A stretch of 8,966 bases of DNA, from assembly GCA_944386965.1 (NCBI GenBank), contig CALXDE010000181.1, positions 1 through 8,966 of the forward strand, written 5' to 3'. Positions 1-5,985 of the stretch are shown piece by piece. A program made the translations under genes and the position numbers. Position 1 is the first letter of the stretch, and every line of letters begins with the position of its first letter. The stretch is from an uncultured Oscillospiraceae bacterium (GTDB lineage: Bacteria > Bacillota_A > Clostridia > Oscillospirales > Oscillospiraceae). The notes under the pieces are model-generated. The model worked only from the letters and a program-made list of their open reading frames with translations. It did no database searches and was not told the origin of the DNA.

Positions 1-143
1 AGATGTGCATGCCCGGCGACAACGTGGATATGAAGGTGGAGCTGATCACCCCCATCGCCATTGAGAAGGGCCTGCGTTTCGCTATCCGTGAGGGTGGCCG
101 TACCGTGGGTTCCGGCGTTGTCATCGACATCGAGGACAAGTAA
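1..143 (+). CDS. tuf: Elongation factor Tu, C-terminal end (partial)
   Basis: This is the last 46 codons of EF-Tu, the GTPase that delivers aminoacyl-tRNA to the ribosome in the cytoplasm. The reading frame begins at base 3 and stops at TAA 141-143. The visible peptide starts [10 protein letters not shown], continues through [20 protein letters not shown], and ends with [10 protein letters not shown] and IDIEDK. This is the hallmark end of beta-barrel domain III, where EF-Tu contacts tRNA. The 5' part, including the GTPase domain, lies outside the window. A strong terminator follows 17 nt after the stop, so tuf is the last gene of its transcription unit, as expected for the rpsL-rpsG-fusA-tuf cluster, although that cluster cannot be seen here. 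The identification is essentially certain; whether the genome has one or two tuf copies cannot be told. Confidence 0.97.
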   Translation, partial: MCMPGDNVDMKVELITPIAIEKGLRFAIREGGRTVGSGVVIDIEDK

Positions 144-160
144 GAATTTCCCCGCGTTTC

Positions 161-194
161 AAAGGAACCGGCCTTTCTGGGCCGGTTCCTTTTT
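161..194 (+). terminator. Rho-independent terminator of tuf
   Basis: A perfect 13-bp stem pairs 161-173 with 180-192 around the 6-nt loop TTTCTG and runs into five T (190-194). This is a textbook intrinsic terminator for the tuf transcript. Confidence 0.95.
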
Positions 195-228
195 GTGGCA
201 TGAGATGTAAAGGCGCTCTGCTTGGCAG

Positions 229-277
229 AAACGGCAGGGGGCGGAGGGAGTTCAGCCCTCTGTCCCCTGCCGTTTTT
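229..277. terminator. Long hairpin between convergent genes, probable two-way terminator
   Basis: A 20-bp stem pairs 229-248 with 256-275 around a 7-nt loop (249-255), with only two G-T pairs (241/263 and 243/261). On the plus strand the stem ends in five T (273-277). On the minus strand the flank reads TTTCTGCC, a weaker T run. It lies 27 nt beyond the stop of the minus-strand DUF4830 gene, so it most likely ends that transcript and backs up the tuf terminator from the other side. Confidence 0.85.
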
Positions 278-301
278 CCTGCCCCAGCCGGGCGTCGCGG
301 G

Positions 302-772
302 TCACGCCTCCGGAAAGCGCAGAGTGGCTACGAAGCCCTGGTCGCCGTAGGAGAGGATATCTCCGGCGATGATCACGTCGCCGCACACATACAGGTCTGC
401 CTGCACCTGATCAGGAAAGCCCGGGTAGTTGTGGACGGCATAGCTGTAGCGGCTGACCTGCATTCCGGCATAGGGGGTGAGGTCGAAGCCCTGCTCCAGC
501 TGCAGTTGGTTGTACTCCTCATAGGCTTCACTCAGGGGCTGGGGCAGGGAGAAGGTGAGGGTTTCCGTGGGTGCCGGGTCAGCCTCCCAGCCGAGGCTCT
601 CCAGGTAGGCCACCCGCTCCTGATCCGTGGCGGCGGTGACCGGCTCCTCCCCGGGGGAGGGGGCGTCCTGAAAGTGGCGGAGCGTCAAAATGACCGCCAG
701 AAGTAAAATTCCGGCCGCAATCGCCCAGCGGAGCGCTTTTTTGGGCTCGAATTTGGCAGATACGATGAACAT
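302..772 (-). CDS. DUF4830 family membrane-anchored protein
   Basis: The protein has 156 residues and begins at the ATG at 772 (complement). That start is chosen because AGGAGGG (778-784) sits 5 nt upstream; an in-frame GTG at 787 lies on the ribosome-binding site itself. The first 12 residues are basic and cytoplasmic. One membrane helix follows at about residues 14-31, with no lipobox, then an acidic linker to about residue 50. The rest (about 53-150), from RVAYLESLGW through EAYEEYNQLQLEQGFDL and YAVHNYPG to a GDVIIAGDI strand, matches what I recall of the DUF4830 domain of clostridial proteins. This domain is probably on the outer face of the membrane. Function is unknown. It is transcribed alone, divergent from the pseudouridine synthase and convergent with tuf. 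That it is a real gene is near certain; the family name comes from memory of the motif. Confidence 0.85.
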   Translation of the reverse strand: MFIVSAKFEPKKALRWAIAAGILLLAVILTLRHFQDAPSPGEEPVTAATDQERVAYLESLGWEADPAPTETLTFSLPQPLSEAYEEYNQLQLEQGFDLTPYAGMQVSRYSYAVHNYPGFPDQVQADLYVCGDVIIAGDILSYGDQGFVATLRFPEA

Positions 773-815
773 AGCATCCCTCCTCACTGATTCCTATTCC
801 CTTTCCGGGAAAAAT

Positions 816-844
816 ATGATACGATTGTCCAGGATCGATGGAAA
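816..844 (-). promoter_or_regulatory. Possible promoter for the DUF4830 gene
   Basis: Read on the minus strand, TTTCCA (844-839) and TATCAT (821-816) are 17 nt apart and match SigA boxes at 4 of 6 and 5 of 6 positions. Transcription would start about 37 nt before the ATG. The same AT-rich core holds TATGAT (815-820) on the plus strand, so the two divergent genes may share it. The call is weak because the -35 box is poor on either strand. Confidence 0.3.
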
Positions 845-864
845 GGGGGAGGGACACCTTGCCG

Positions 865-1578
865 ATGGAACGGTTGGATAAAGTGATCGCCTCTACGGGA
901 CGATGGTCCCGGCGGGAGGTCCGGACGCTGGTCCGGGAGGGGAGAGTCCTGGTTGACGGCCTGCCGGCAGCCGGGGTAGAGACGAAGGTTGACCCGGAGC
1001 GGGCGGAGATCACGGTGGATGGGGAGGACCTGGGCTACCGCCGGTTCACCTATCTGCTGCTCAATAAACCCGCGGGGCTCCTCTCCGCCACAGAGGACAG
1101 CAGGCAGGGGACGGTGCTGGATCTGCTGGCGCCGGAGCTGCGGCGCATCGGGCTTTTCCCTGTGGGGCGGCTGGACAAGGACACGGAGGGCCTCCTCCTT
1201 CTCACCAACGACGGCGCGCTGGCCCATGCGCTCCTCTCCCCCAAGCGCCATGTGGACAAAGTGTATGAGGCGCGCCTCTCCGGGCCGGCGGACGCCGCCG
1301 ACCAGGTGGCCTTCGCTGAGGGGCTTCCGCTGAGCGACTTTACCTGTCTTCCCGCCCGGCTGGAGCTGACAGAGGACCCGGCCCGGGTGTTCGTCACATT
1401 GCACGAGGGTAAATTTCACCAAATCAAGCGAATGTTTCTCAGCCGCGGTAAGACGGTTTTATCCCTGCGCCGGGTGGCCATGGGACCGCTGCGGCTGGAT
1501 GGCTCTCTGGACACCGGGAAATATCGGCACTTATTTCCGGAAGAAATCGACGAGTTGGAGAAAATTGGAGGGAAATAG
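865..1578 (+). CDS. rsuA: 16S rRNA pseudouridine synthase, RsuA family
   Basis: The enzyme isomerises a specific uridine (in RsuA itself, U516 of 16S rRNA) to pseudouridine in the cytoplasm. In the 237-residue form, an S4 RNA-binding domain covers about residues 1-48 (MERLDKVIASTGRWSRREV, then VREGRVLVDG). The catalytic domain follows: YLLLNKPAGLLSA at 63-75 and the signature GRLDKDTEGLLLLTNDG at 101-117, with catalytic Asp104. The late motif EGKFHQIKRMF is also present. Length fits RsuA (about 230-240). The start is uncertain: ATG 865 fits the family's usual N-terminus, but the GGGGGAGGG at 845-853 is better spaced for the TTG at 859, which would add two residues (LP, read as MP). An ATG at 838 is unlikely, as it precedes that site. 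Among RsuA, RluB, RluE and RluF types, the exact target base cannot be proved from sequence; RsuA is the best guess. It appears to be transcribed alone. Confidence 0.9.
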   Translation: MERLDKVIASTGRWSRREVRTLVREGRVLVDGLPAAGVETKVDPERAEITVDGEDLGYRRFTYLLLNKPAGLLSATEDSRQGTVLDLLAPELRRIGLFPVGRLDKDTEGLLLLTNDGALAHALLSPKRHVDKVYEARLSGPADAADQVAFAEGLPLSDFTCLPARLELTEDPARVFVTLHEGKFHQIKRMFLSRGKTVLSLRRVAMGPLRLDGSLDTGKYRHLFPEEIDELEKIGGK

Positions 1579-1621
1579 AAACTTATTAACACTTTGCCTA
1601 AAAATTATCCTTAGATTTTGT

Positions 1622-1669
1622 GAAAAAAAGAAAAAATGTCTTGCATTCTGAGAAGATGCCCGGTATAAT
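1622..1669 (+). promoter_or_regulatory. SigA promoter with A-rich upstream element
   Basis: TTGCAT (1641-1646) and TATAAT (1664-1669) are 17 nt apart, matching consensus at 4 of 6 and 6 of 6. A-tracts at 1622-1636, directly before the -35 box, look like an UP element that would strengthen the promoter. Transcription should start near 1676, leaving a leader of about 69 nt before the regulator gene at 1745. Confidence 0.85.
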
Positions 1670-1744
1670 GGTAGAAGAATAGTCATATTGCACAAAAGAC
1701 GGTTGAATGGCGGATCGCCGGAAATCCGGTAGGAGGATAGAAGT

Positions 1745-2833
1745 ATGTCGGGTAGAATTTTTCAGAATGTTGTTCTGCAGATCAAGGAAACCACAGATCA
1801 GGTGCTCGGTGTGCTGGATGGGGAGGGGACCGTCATTTCCTGCAGCGACCTGGGGCTCATCGGCAATAAATGGCCGGAGTATGTGGACCCCATTGCCCAC
1901 GCGGAGGGGCGCTGTTTTTCCTATCAGGGAAAGTCCTTCAAGGCGCTGGGCGGCTGGGGAACCCAGTTTGACTACGCGGTCTTTGTCATGGCGGACGACG
2001 AGGTGGCCCGGGCGGTCTGCTCGGTGGCCAGCGTCTCGCTGAACGGGGCGAAGGCCTATTACGAGGAGAAGCACGACCGGGGCTCCTTTATCAAGAATAT
2101 TATCTCGGACAATATCATGCTGGGGGATATCTATATGCGGGCCAAGGAGCTCCATGTGGACCCGGAGGTGCCCCGGGGCGTGTTTGTCATTCGGAATCTG
2201 GATGAGTCGGAGGCGGTGCACCTGGATGTGATCCAGAATATCTTCCCCGACCGGCAGACAGACTTTGTGCTGAATGTGGATGACGTGGACGTGGCGCTGA
2301 TCCACCAGATCTCTGACAACGGGGACCGGGAGCTCAACCGCATCGCCGCCACAGTGGAGGAGGCCCTGCGGGACGGGGCCGAGAGCCGGGTGGTCGTGGG
2401 CATCGGCACGGTGGCCAACCATCTGCGGGAGCTGGCCAAGTCCTACAAGGAGGCGCAGATCGCCATCGAGGTGGGCAAGGTCTTTGATACGGAGAAATAT
2501 GTCATCAACTACGAGAATCTCGGCATCGGCCGCCTGATTTATCAGCTGCCCACCACCCTGTGCGAGATGTTTTTGATGGAGGTCTTCAAAAAGAATCCCA
2601 TCGACGCGCTGGACCAGGAGACGCTGTTTACCATCCACAAGTTCTTTGAGAACAACCTGAATGTCTCAGAGACGGCGCGCAAGCTCTTTGTCCACCGCAA
2701 CACCCTGGTGTACCGGCTGGAGAAGATTAAAAAGCTGACGGGTCTGGACCTGCGGGAGTTCGACGACGCCATCACCTTTAAGGTGGCGCTGATGGTCAAG
2801 AAGTATCTGACCAGCCGCGGGATCGACGCCTGA
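1745..2833 (+). CDS. PucR/CdaR-type transcriptional regulator
   Basis: This 362-residue DNA-binding protein starts at an ATG with AGGAGG (1731-1736) 8 nt upstream. The C-terminal part (about 293-355) is a PucR-type helix-turn-helix: FFENNLNVSETARKLFVHRN followed by TLVYRLEKIKKLTGLDLREF. The middle (about 140-250) has the degenerate GGDEF-like fold usual in CdaR/PucR regulators, including VGIGTVANHLRELAKSYKEA at 218-237. The N-terminal 110 residues resemble the small sensory domain of CdaR proteins. Relatives respond to sugar diacids, purine breakdown or amino acids, but no such metabolic genes are nearby, so the ligand is unknown. The gene has its own promoter and a closing hairpin, and lies 214 nt upstream of ftsE. 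Its position suggests, but does not show, that it controls the ftsEX operon or itself. Confidence 0.88.
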   Translation: MSGRIFQNVVLQIKETTDQVLGVLDGEGTVISCSDLGLIGNKWPEYVDPIAHAEGRCFSYQGKSFKALGGWGTQFDYAVFVMADDEVARAVCSVASVSLNGAKAYYEEKHDRGSFIKNIISDNIMLGDIYMRAKELHVDPEVPRGVFVIRNLDESEAVHLDVIQNIFPDRQTDFVLNVDDVDVALIHQISDNGDRELNRIAATVEEALRDGAESRVVVGIGTVANHLRELAKSYKEAQIAIEVGKVFDTEKYVINYENLGIGRLIYQLPTTLCEMFLMEVFKKNPIDALDQETLFTIHKFFENNLNVSETARKLFVHRNTLVYRLEKIKKLTGLDLREFDDAITFKVALMVKKYLTSRGIDA

Positions 2834-2845
2834 GTGAGCAATGCC

Positions 2846-2878
2846 CAAGCGGCCTCCGGGTAATCCGGGGGCCGCTTG
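2846..2878 (+). terminator. Strong hairpin after the PucR-type regulator, no T run
   Basis: A 14-bp GC-rich stem pairs 2846-2859 with 2865-2878 around the loop GTAAT, with one T-G pair. It begins 13 nt after the stop codon. The downstream flank (CTGCTGG) has no T tract, so it may be a poor intrinsic terminator, a transcript-end stabiliser or a Rho-assisted stop. Confidence 0.6.
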
Positions 2879-2881
2879 CTG

Positions 2882-2923
2882 CTGGAAACGGGAATTTCCA
2901 GAGATTTACATAATGCGCGCATT
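2882..2923. repeat. Two dyads upstream of the ftsE promoter
   Basis: An inverted repeat with 7-bp arms (CTGGAAA 2882-2888, TTTCCAG 2895-2901) is followed by a perfect 12-bp palindrome, AATGCGCGCATT (2912-2923). The palindrome ends 24 nt before the -35 box of the ftsE promoter, a position suited to an activator or repressor site. No known factor is recognised. Confidence 0.55.
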
Positions 2924-2947
2924 CATAATTTGTTCATCACTTGTCCC

Positions 2948-2976
2948 TTGACGTATCTTCCTTTTTCGACTAAAAT
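2948..2976 (+). promoter_or_regulatory. SigA promoter of the ftsEX-peptidase operon
   Basis: TTGACG (2948-2953) and TAAAAT (2971-2976) are 17 nt apart, each matching the consensus at 5 of 6 positions. Transcription should start near 2983, giving a leader of about 65 nt before ftsE. The leader can form a small hairpin (2988-2993 with 3003-3008, AACCGG/CCGGTT). Confidence 0.82.
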
Positions 2977-3047
2977 TAGTCTGTTCCAACCGGGCGTTTT
3001 TGCCGGTTTGGCGTTTACATAAATATGATGTGCGGGATGGGAGAGCT

Positions 3048-3737
3048 ATGATACGATTAACGGATGTCATCAAGGAATATTCCAACGGCACCCGGGCCCT
3101 CAACGGCCTGAATCTGGAGATCAAGGACGGAGAATTCGTGTTTCTGGTGGGGCCCTCCGGCTCCGGGAAATCCACCATCATCAAGCTGCTCACCGGCGAA
3201 GTGATCCCGTCGGAGGGGCGGGTCATGGTCAACGGCTTCAGCCTGACCAACATCGCTGAGTGGCAGATCCCCTATATGCGGCGTACCCTGGGGGTCATCT
3301 TCCAGGACTTCCGCCTCATTGAGAACAAGACGGTCTATGACAACATGCTCTTTGCCATGCGGGTGGTGGGGGCCACGCCCAAGGAGATCAAGAAGCGCAT
3401 CCCCTATGTGCTGCGTCTGGTGGGGCTGGAGACAAAGCAGAGCCGTCTGCCCAACGAGCTCTCCGGTGGTGAGCAGCAGCGGGTGGCCATCGCCCGGGCC
3501 CTGGTGAACAACCCCTCCACCATCATTGCCGACGAGCCCACGGGCAACCTGGACCCGGCCCGCTCCCTGGAGATTATGACGCTGCTCAAGCGCATCAACG
3601 ATCTGGGGACCACCGTTCTGGTGGTGACCCACGAGAAGGACCTGGTCAACCGCTTCGACGAGCGGGTGGTCATGCTGGACCGGGGCCGTGTGATCAGTGA
3701 CGCTGTGGGAAAGTATGGGGTGAAGGCCAATGCGTGA
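3048..3737 (+). CDS. ftsE: Cell division ATP-binding protein FtsE
   Basis: FtsE is the cytoplasmic ATPase of the FtsEX complex, which turns ATP hydrolysis into a signal that activates a peptidoglycan hydrolase outside the cell. The 229-residue protein fits the family length. It shows Walker A GPSGSGKST at 35-43, Q-loop Gln86 in VIFQDFRL, signature LSGGEQQR from 138, Walker B ending in Asp162-Glu163 (IIADEPTGNLDP) and switch His195 (VVTHE). MIRLTDVIKEYSNGTRALNG is the usual FtsE opening, which fixes the start at ATG 3048; a GGGAG at 3039-3043 serves as a short-spaced ribosome-binding site. The reading frame stays open upstream to a TTG near 3000, but that extension has no family similarity. 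The gene overlaps ftsX by 8 nt, implying translational coupling. It is the first gene of a three-gene operon. Confidence 0.96.
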   Translation: MIRLTDVIKEYSNGTRALNGLNLEIKDGEFVFLVGPSGSGKSTIIKLLTGEVIPSEGRVMVNGFSLTNIAEWQIPYMRRTLGVIFQDFRLIENKTVYDNMLFAMRVVGATPKEIKKRIPYVLRLVGLETKQSRLPNELSGGEQQRVAIARALVNNPSTIIADEPTGNLDPARSLEIMTLLKRINDLGTTVLVVTHEKDLVNRFDERVVMLDRGRVISDAVGKYGVKANA

Positions 3738-4647
3738 GAAAAACAGGAACAGAAACCACGATTTTGCCTATTTCTTTGCCGAGGGTGTCTCCAATATGTT
3801 CACCCACGGGTTCATGTCCTTTGCCGCCATCGGCATCACGGTGGCGTGCCTGCTCATCATGGGGACTTTTTCCCTGGTGGCGGTCAATGCCGACGCTACG
3901 CTCAGCAAGCTGGAGGATGAGAACCAGGTGCTGGCCTTTGTGGACGACAGCCTGAATGAGGCCCAGGCCAGGGCCCTGGAGGACGATCTGCTGGCGGTGC
4001 CCAACGTGATGAGCGTGGAATTTATCAGCCGGGATGAGGCCTGGGAGAGCTATATCAGCGATTACCCGGAGATTGAGGAGCTGGCCGGGGACGAGATGGA
4101 CTCCTCCACCCTGCGCCACCGCTATGCCATCTATATGGACGACCTGTCCCGCATGTCGGAAACGGCCGATTTGATAGAGGATATACCGGGCATCGGGGAG
4201 GGAAATGTCAACGCCTACGAGGAGCTCAGCGACGGGTTTATCACGCTGCGCAACATCGCCACCATTCTCAGCGTGACCCTGATCGCCATTTTGTTCCTGG
4301 TGTCGGTGTTCATCATCGCCAACACCATCAAGCTCACCACCTTTGACCGGCGGGACGAGATCGCCATCATGAAGATGGTGGGCGCTACCAACGGCTTTAT
4401 CCGCTGGCCTTTCGTCTACGAGGGGCTGCTGATGGGCCTGCTCTCGGCACTGATCGCCTTCTTCCTCCAGTGGGGACTCTATCAGCTGGTGACCGGCGGC
4501 GTGTCCGGCAACGACCTGTTTTCCATTATCCAGATCGTGCCCTTCGGCGAGCTGTGGGGCGCCGTGGCCCTGGTGTTCGCCGGGGCAGGCGTGTTCATTG
4601 GCGTGGGCGGGAGTCTCTCCGCCATCCGCCAGTTCCTGAAGGTCTGA
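3730..4647 (+). CDS. ftsX: Cell division protein FtsX, permease-like
   Basis: FtsX is the membrane partner of FtsE; it does not transport but passes the ATPase's movement to an extracellular wall hydrolase. The 305 residues show the standard layout: a cytoplasmic N-terminus, membrane helix 1 at about 29-51, a large outer loop (about 52-174) that in relatives binds the coiled coil of the hydrolase, then helices at about 175-199, 231-252 and 276-296. The cytoplasmic stretch after helix 2 (NTIKLTTFDRRDEIAIMKMV, then GATNGFIRWPF) is the FtsX signature that contacts FtsE. The outer loop carries the acidic pieces DENQVLAFVDD and DYPEIEELAGDEMDS. The start ATG 3730 lies inside the end of ftsE, preceded by GGGGTGAAGG. 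The peptidase gene follows after 13 nt. Confidence 0.95.
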   Translation: MREKNRNRNHDFAYFFAEGVSNMFTHGFMSFAAIGITVACLLIMGTFSLVAVNADATLSKLEDENQVLAFVDDSLNEAQARALEDDLLAVPNVMSVEFISRDEAWESYISDYPEIEELAGDEMDSSTLRHRYAIYMDDLSRMSETADLIEDIPGIGEGNVNAYEELSDGFITLRNIATILSVTLIAILFLVSVFIIANTIKLTTFDRRDEIAIMKMVGATNGFIRWPFVYEGLLMGLLSALIAFFLQWGLYQLVTGGVSGNDLFSIIQIVPFGELWGAVALVFAGAGVFIGVGGSLSAIRQFLKV

Positions 4648-4660
4648 GAGGGGAGGGCAT

Positions 4661-5863
4661 ATGAAAAAGCGTCTTTGGAAAATACTGCGCAGTGCGGTGA
4701 TTGTCCTGCTCGTTGTCGCTTCCCTGCGCCTGGACCTGGTAGCGCCCGCCGCGCAGGCGGTGACCCAGGCGGATATCGACGCGCTGCGGGATGACGCGGA
4801 CGAGCTGACGCAGCAGCGCAAGGAGCTGGAGAGCCAGCTGGATGACCTGGCAGACGACAAGAGCCGGGCTCTGGAGCGCAAGAACCTGCTGGACAGCCAG
4901 ATCGCCAACACAAACGCCCAGATTGCCAATGTGGAGGCCCAGATCGCCCAGTATGACGCCCTGATCACCCAGACCCAGGGGGAGCTGGATCAGGCCGAGG
5001 CCGACGAAGTCCGGCAGATGGAGGTGTTCCGCCAGTGCGTCCGGGCCATGGAGGAGGGGGGAACCATCTCCTACTGGTCGGTGCTCTTCAACGCCGCGGA
5101 TTTCCCGGACCTGCTGGGCCGGCTGGACGCGGCCAATGAGATCATGGAGTTCCGCCAGGGCGTGGTGGACGACCTGCGGGCGCTGCAGGCGGAGATCGCC
5201 GGGAAAAAGGCGGACCTGGAAACCCAGCGCTCCGGACAGCAGGAAGCCAAGACGAAGCTGGAGGCGACCCGGGCAGAGCTGGACCAGCAGCGCGCGCAGG
5301 CCAATGCCCTGGTAGCGGAGATCCAGGCCAATGAGGACGAGTACCAGGATGCCCTGGACGCCGTGGAGGCGGAGGAGGAGGCCATCCAGGCGGAGATCGT
5401 CCGCCTGAGCCAGGAGCTGGCCGCCGCAAACGGGGACACAGGCAGCGCCGCTCTGGGGGGCTACATCTGGCCCGTTTCCAGCCGCCGCATCACATCGCCC
5501 TTTGGCCCCCGGAACACCGGCATCCCCGGCGCCTCCACCAACCACAAGGGCGTGGATATCGGCGGCGTGGGATATACCACCGAGGTCCATGCCGCCAAAG
5601 CCGGCACGGTCATCGTCTCCCAGCGCAGCAGCTCCTACGGGGAGTATGTGGTGGTGTCCCACGGCAGCGGCAACACCACCCTTTACGCTCACATGTCCAG
5701 CCGCAAGGTCAGCGTGGGGGACTATTTGGACCAGGGGGATGTGCTGGGCATCACCGGTTCCACCGGCATCTCCAGCGGGCCCCATCTCCACTTTGAGATC
5801 ACGGAGAACGGGAACCGGGTCAATCCCCTCAACTACCTCACCGGTTATGTGCAGGCCTGGTAA
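4661..5863 (+). CDS. Secreted coiled-coil M23 peptidase, PcsB/CwlO-like FtsEX partner
   Basis: This 400-residue protein is exported and cuts, or helps cut, peptidoglycan cross-links. Residues 1-33 form a signal peptide: KKRLWK, a hydrophobic core, and a probable cut after AAQA. Residues about 35-255 are an almost unbroken coiled coil interrupted near 135-165 (ISYWSVLFNAADFPDLLGRL), as in PcsB. A short linker leads to a LytM/M23 domain (about 268-395) beginning YIWPVSS and ITSPFGPRNTG. The metal ligands are all there: His295 and Asp299 (NHKGVD) and His377 in GPHLHFE, with catalytic-type His344 (YAHMSS) and His375. The domain should therefore be active, unlike the degenerate LytM domain of EnvC. 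The start has GGAGG (4652-4656) 4 nt upstream. It follows ftsX by 13 nt and precedes a terminator, so it is probably the hydrolase that FtsEX activates. PcsB itself carries a CHAP domain instead, so the name is by role. Confidence 0.92.
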   Translation: MKKRLWKILRSAVIVLLVVASLRLDLVAPAAQAVTQADIDALRDDADELTQQRKELESQLDDLADDKSRALERKNLLDSQIANTNAQIANVEAQIAQYDALITQTQGELDQAEADEVRQMEVFRQCVRAMEEGGTISYWSVLFNAADFPDLLGRLDAANEIMEFRQGVVDDLRALQAEIAGKKADLETQRSGQQEAKTKLEATRAELDQQRAQANALVAEIQANEDEYQDALDAVEAEEEAIQAEIVRLSQELAAANGDTGSAALGGYIWPVSSRRITSPFGPRNTGIPGASTNHKGVDIGGVGYTTEVHAAKAGTVIVSQRSSSYGEYVVVSHGSGNTTLYAHMSSRKVSVGDYLDQGDVLGITGSTGISSGPHLHFEITENGNRVNPLNYLTGYVQAW

Positions 5864-5876
5864 TTGTGCATAGGAG

Positions 5877-5914
5877 AGCCTCCTGCCCCATACCCATGGA
5901 GCAGGAGGCTTTTT
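5877..5914 (+). terminator. Rho-independent terminator of the ftsEX operon
   Basis: A 10-bp stem pairs 5877-5886 with 5901-5910 (AGCCTCCTGC/GCAGGAGGCT). It is extended by three pairs beyond one C-A mismatch (5888-5890 with 5897-5899) around a 6-nt loop, and is followed by five T (5910-5914). It begins 13 nt after the peptidase stop. Confidence 0.95.
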
Positions 5915-5955
5915 GCGCCCAGAGGTACGCGGGGCCTTCAATCTGGAGGAGAGAA

Positions 5956-5973
5956 CGGCCGCGGCCGCGGCCG
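5956..5973. repeat. Triple CGGCCG repeat, 18-bp perfect palindrome before a ribosome-binding site
   Basis: Three exact tandem copies of CGGCCG (5956-5961, 5962-5967, 5968-5973) make an 18-bp wholly self-complementary GC block. It ends two bases before the GGAGG (5976-5980) of the next gene. In RNA it could fold on itself or pair with other GC-rich sequence and mask the ribosome-binding site. Confidence 0.9.
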
Positions 5974-5985
5974 GCGGAGGCTGGT

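Noticed and set aside
784..1422. 212-codon open frame on the minus strand across the pseudouridine synthase
   Set aside because: It is a shadow of a gene with an intact catalytic motif.
1711..1729. Riboswitch in the leader of the PucR-type gene
   Set aside because: Only short dyads with 2-8 nt loops exist in a leader of about 69 nt; no known riboswitch core is visible.
2931..2946. WalR-like site before ftsE (TGTTCA, 5 nt, TGTCCC)
   Set aside because: WalR sites read TGTWAH twice with a 5-nt gap; both halves here deviate at key positions.
3694..4968. 424-codon open frame on the minus strand across ftsX
   Set aside because: It is antisense to ftsX and the peptidase start, with no start signal and no recognisable family.
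5866..5985. Forty-codon upstream extension of the unknown gene from GTG 5866
   Set aside because: It would begin before and read through the ftsEX-operon terminator, has no ribosome-binding site, and the ATG at 5986 has GGAGG at good spacing.
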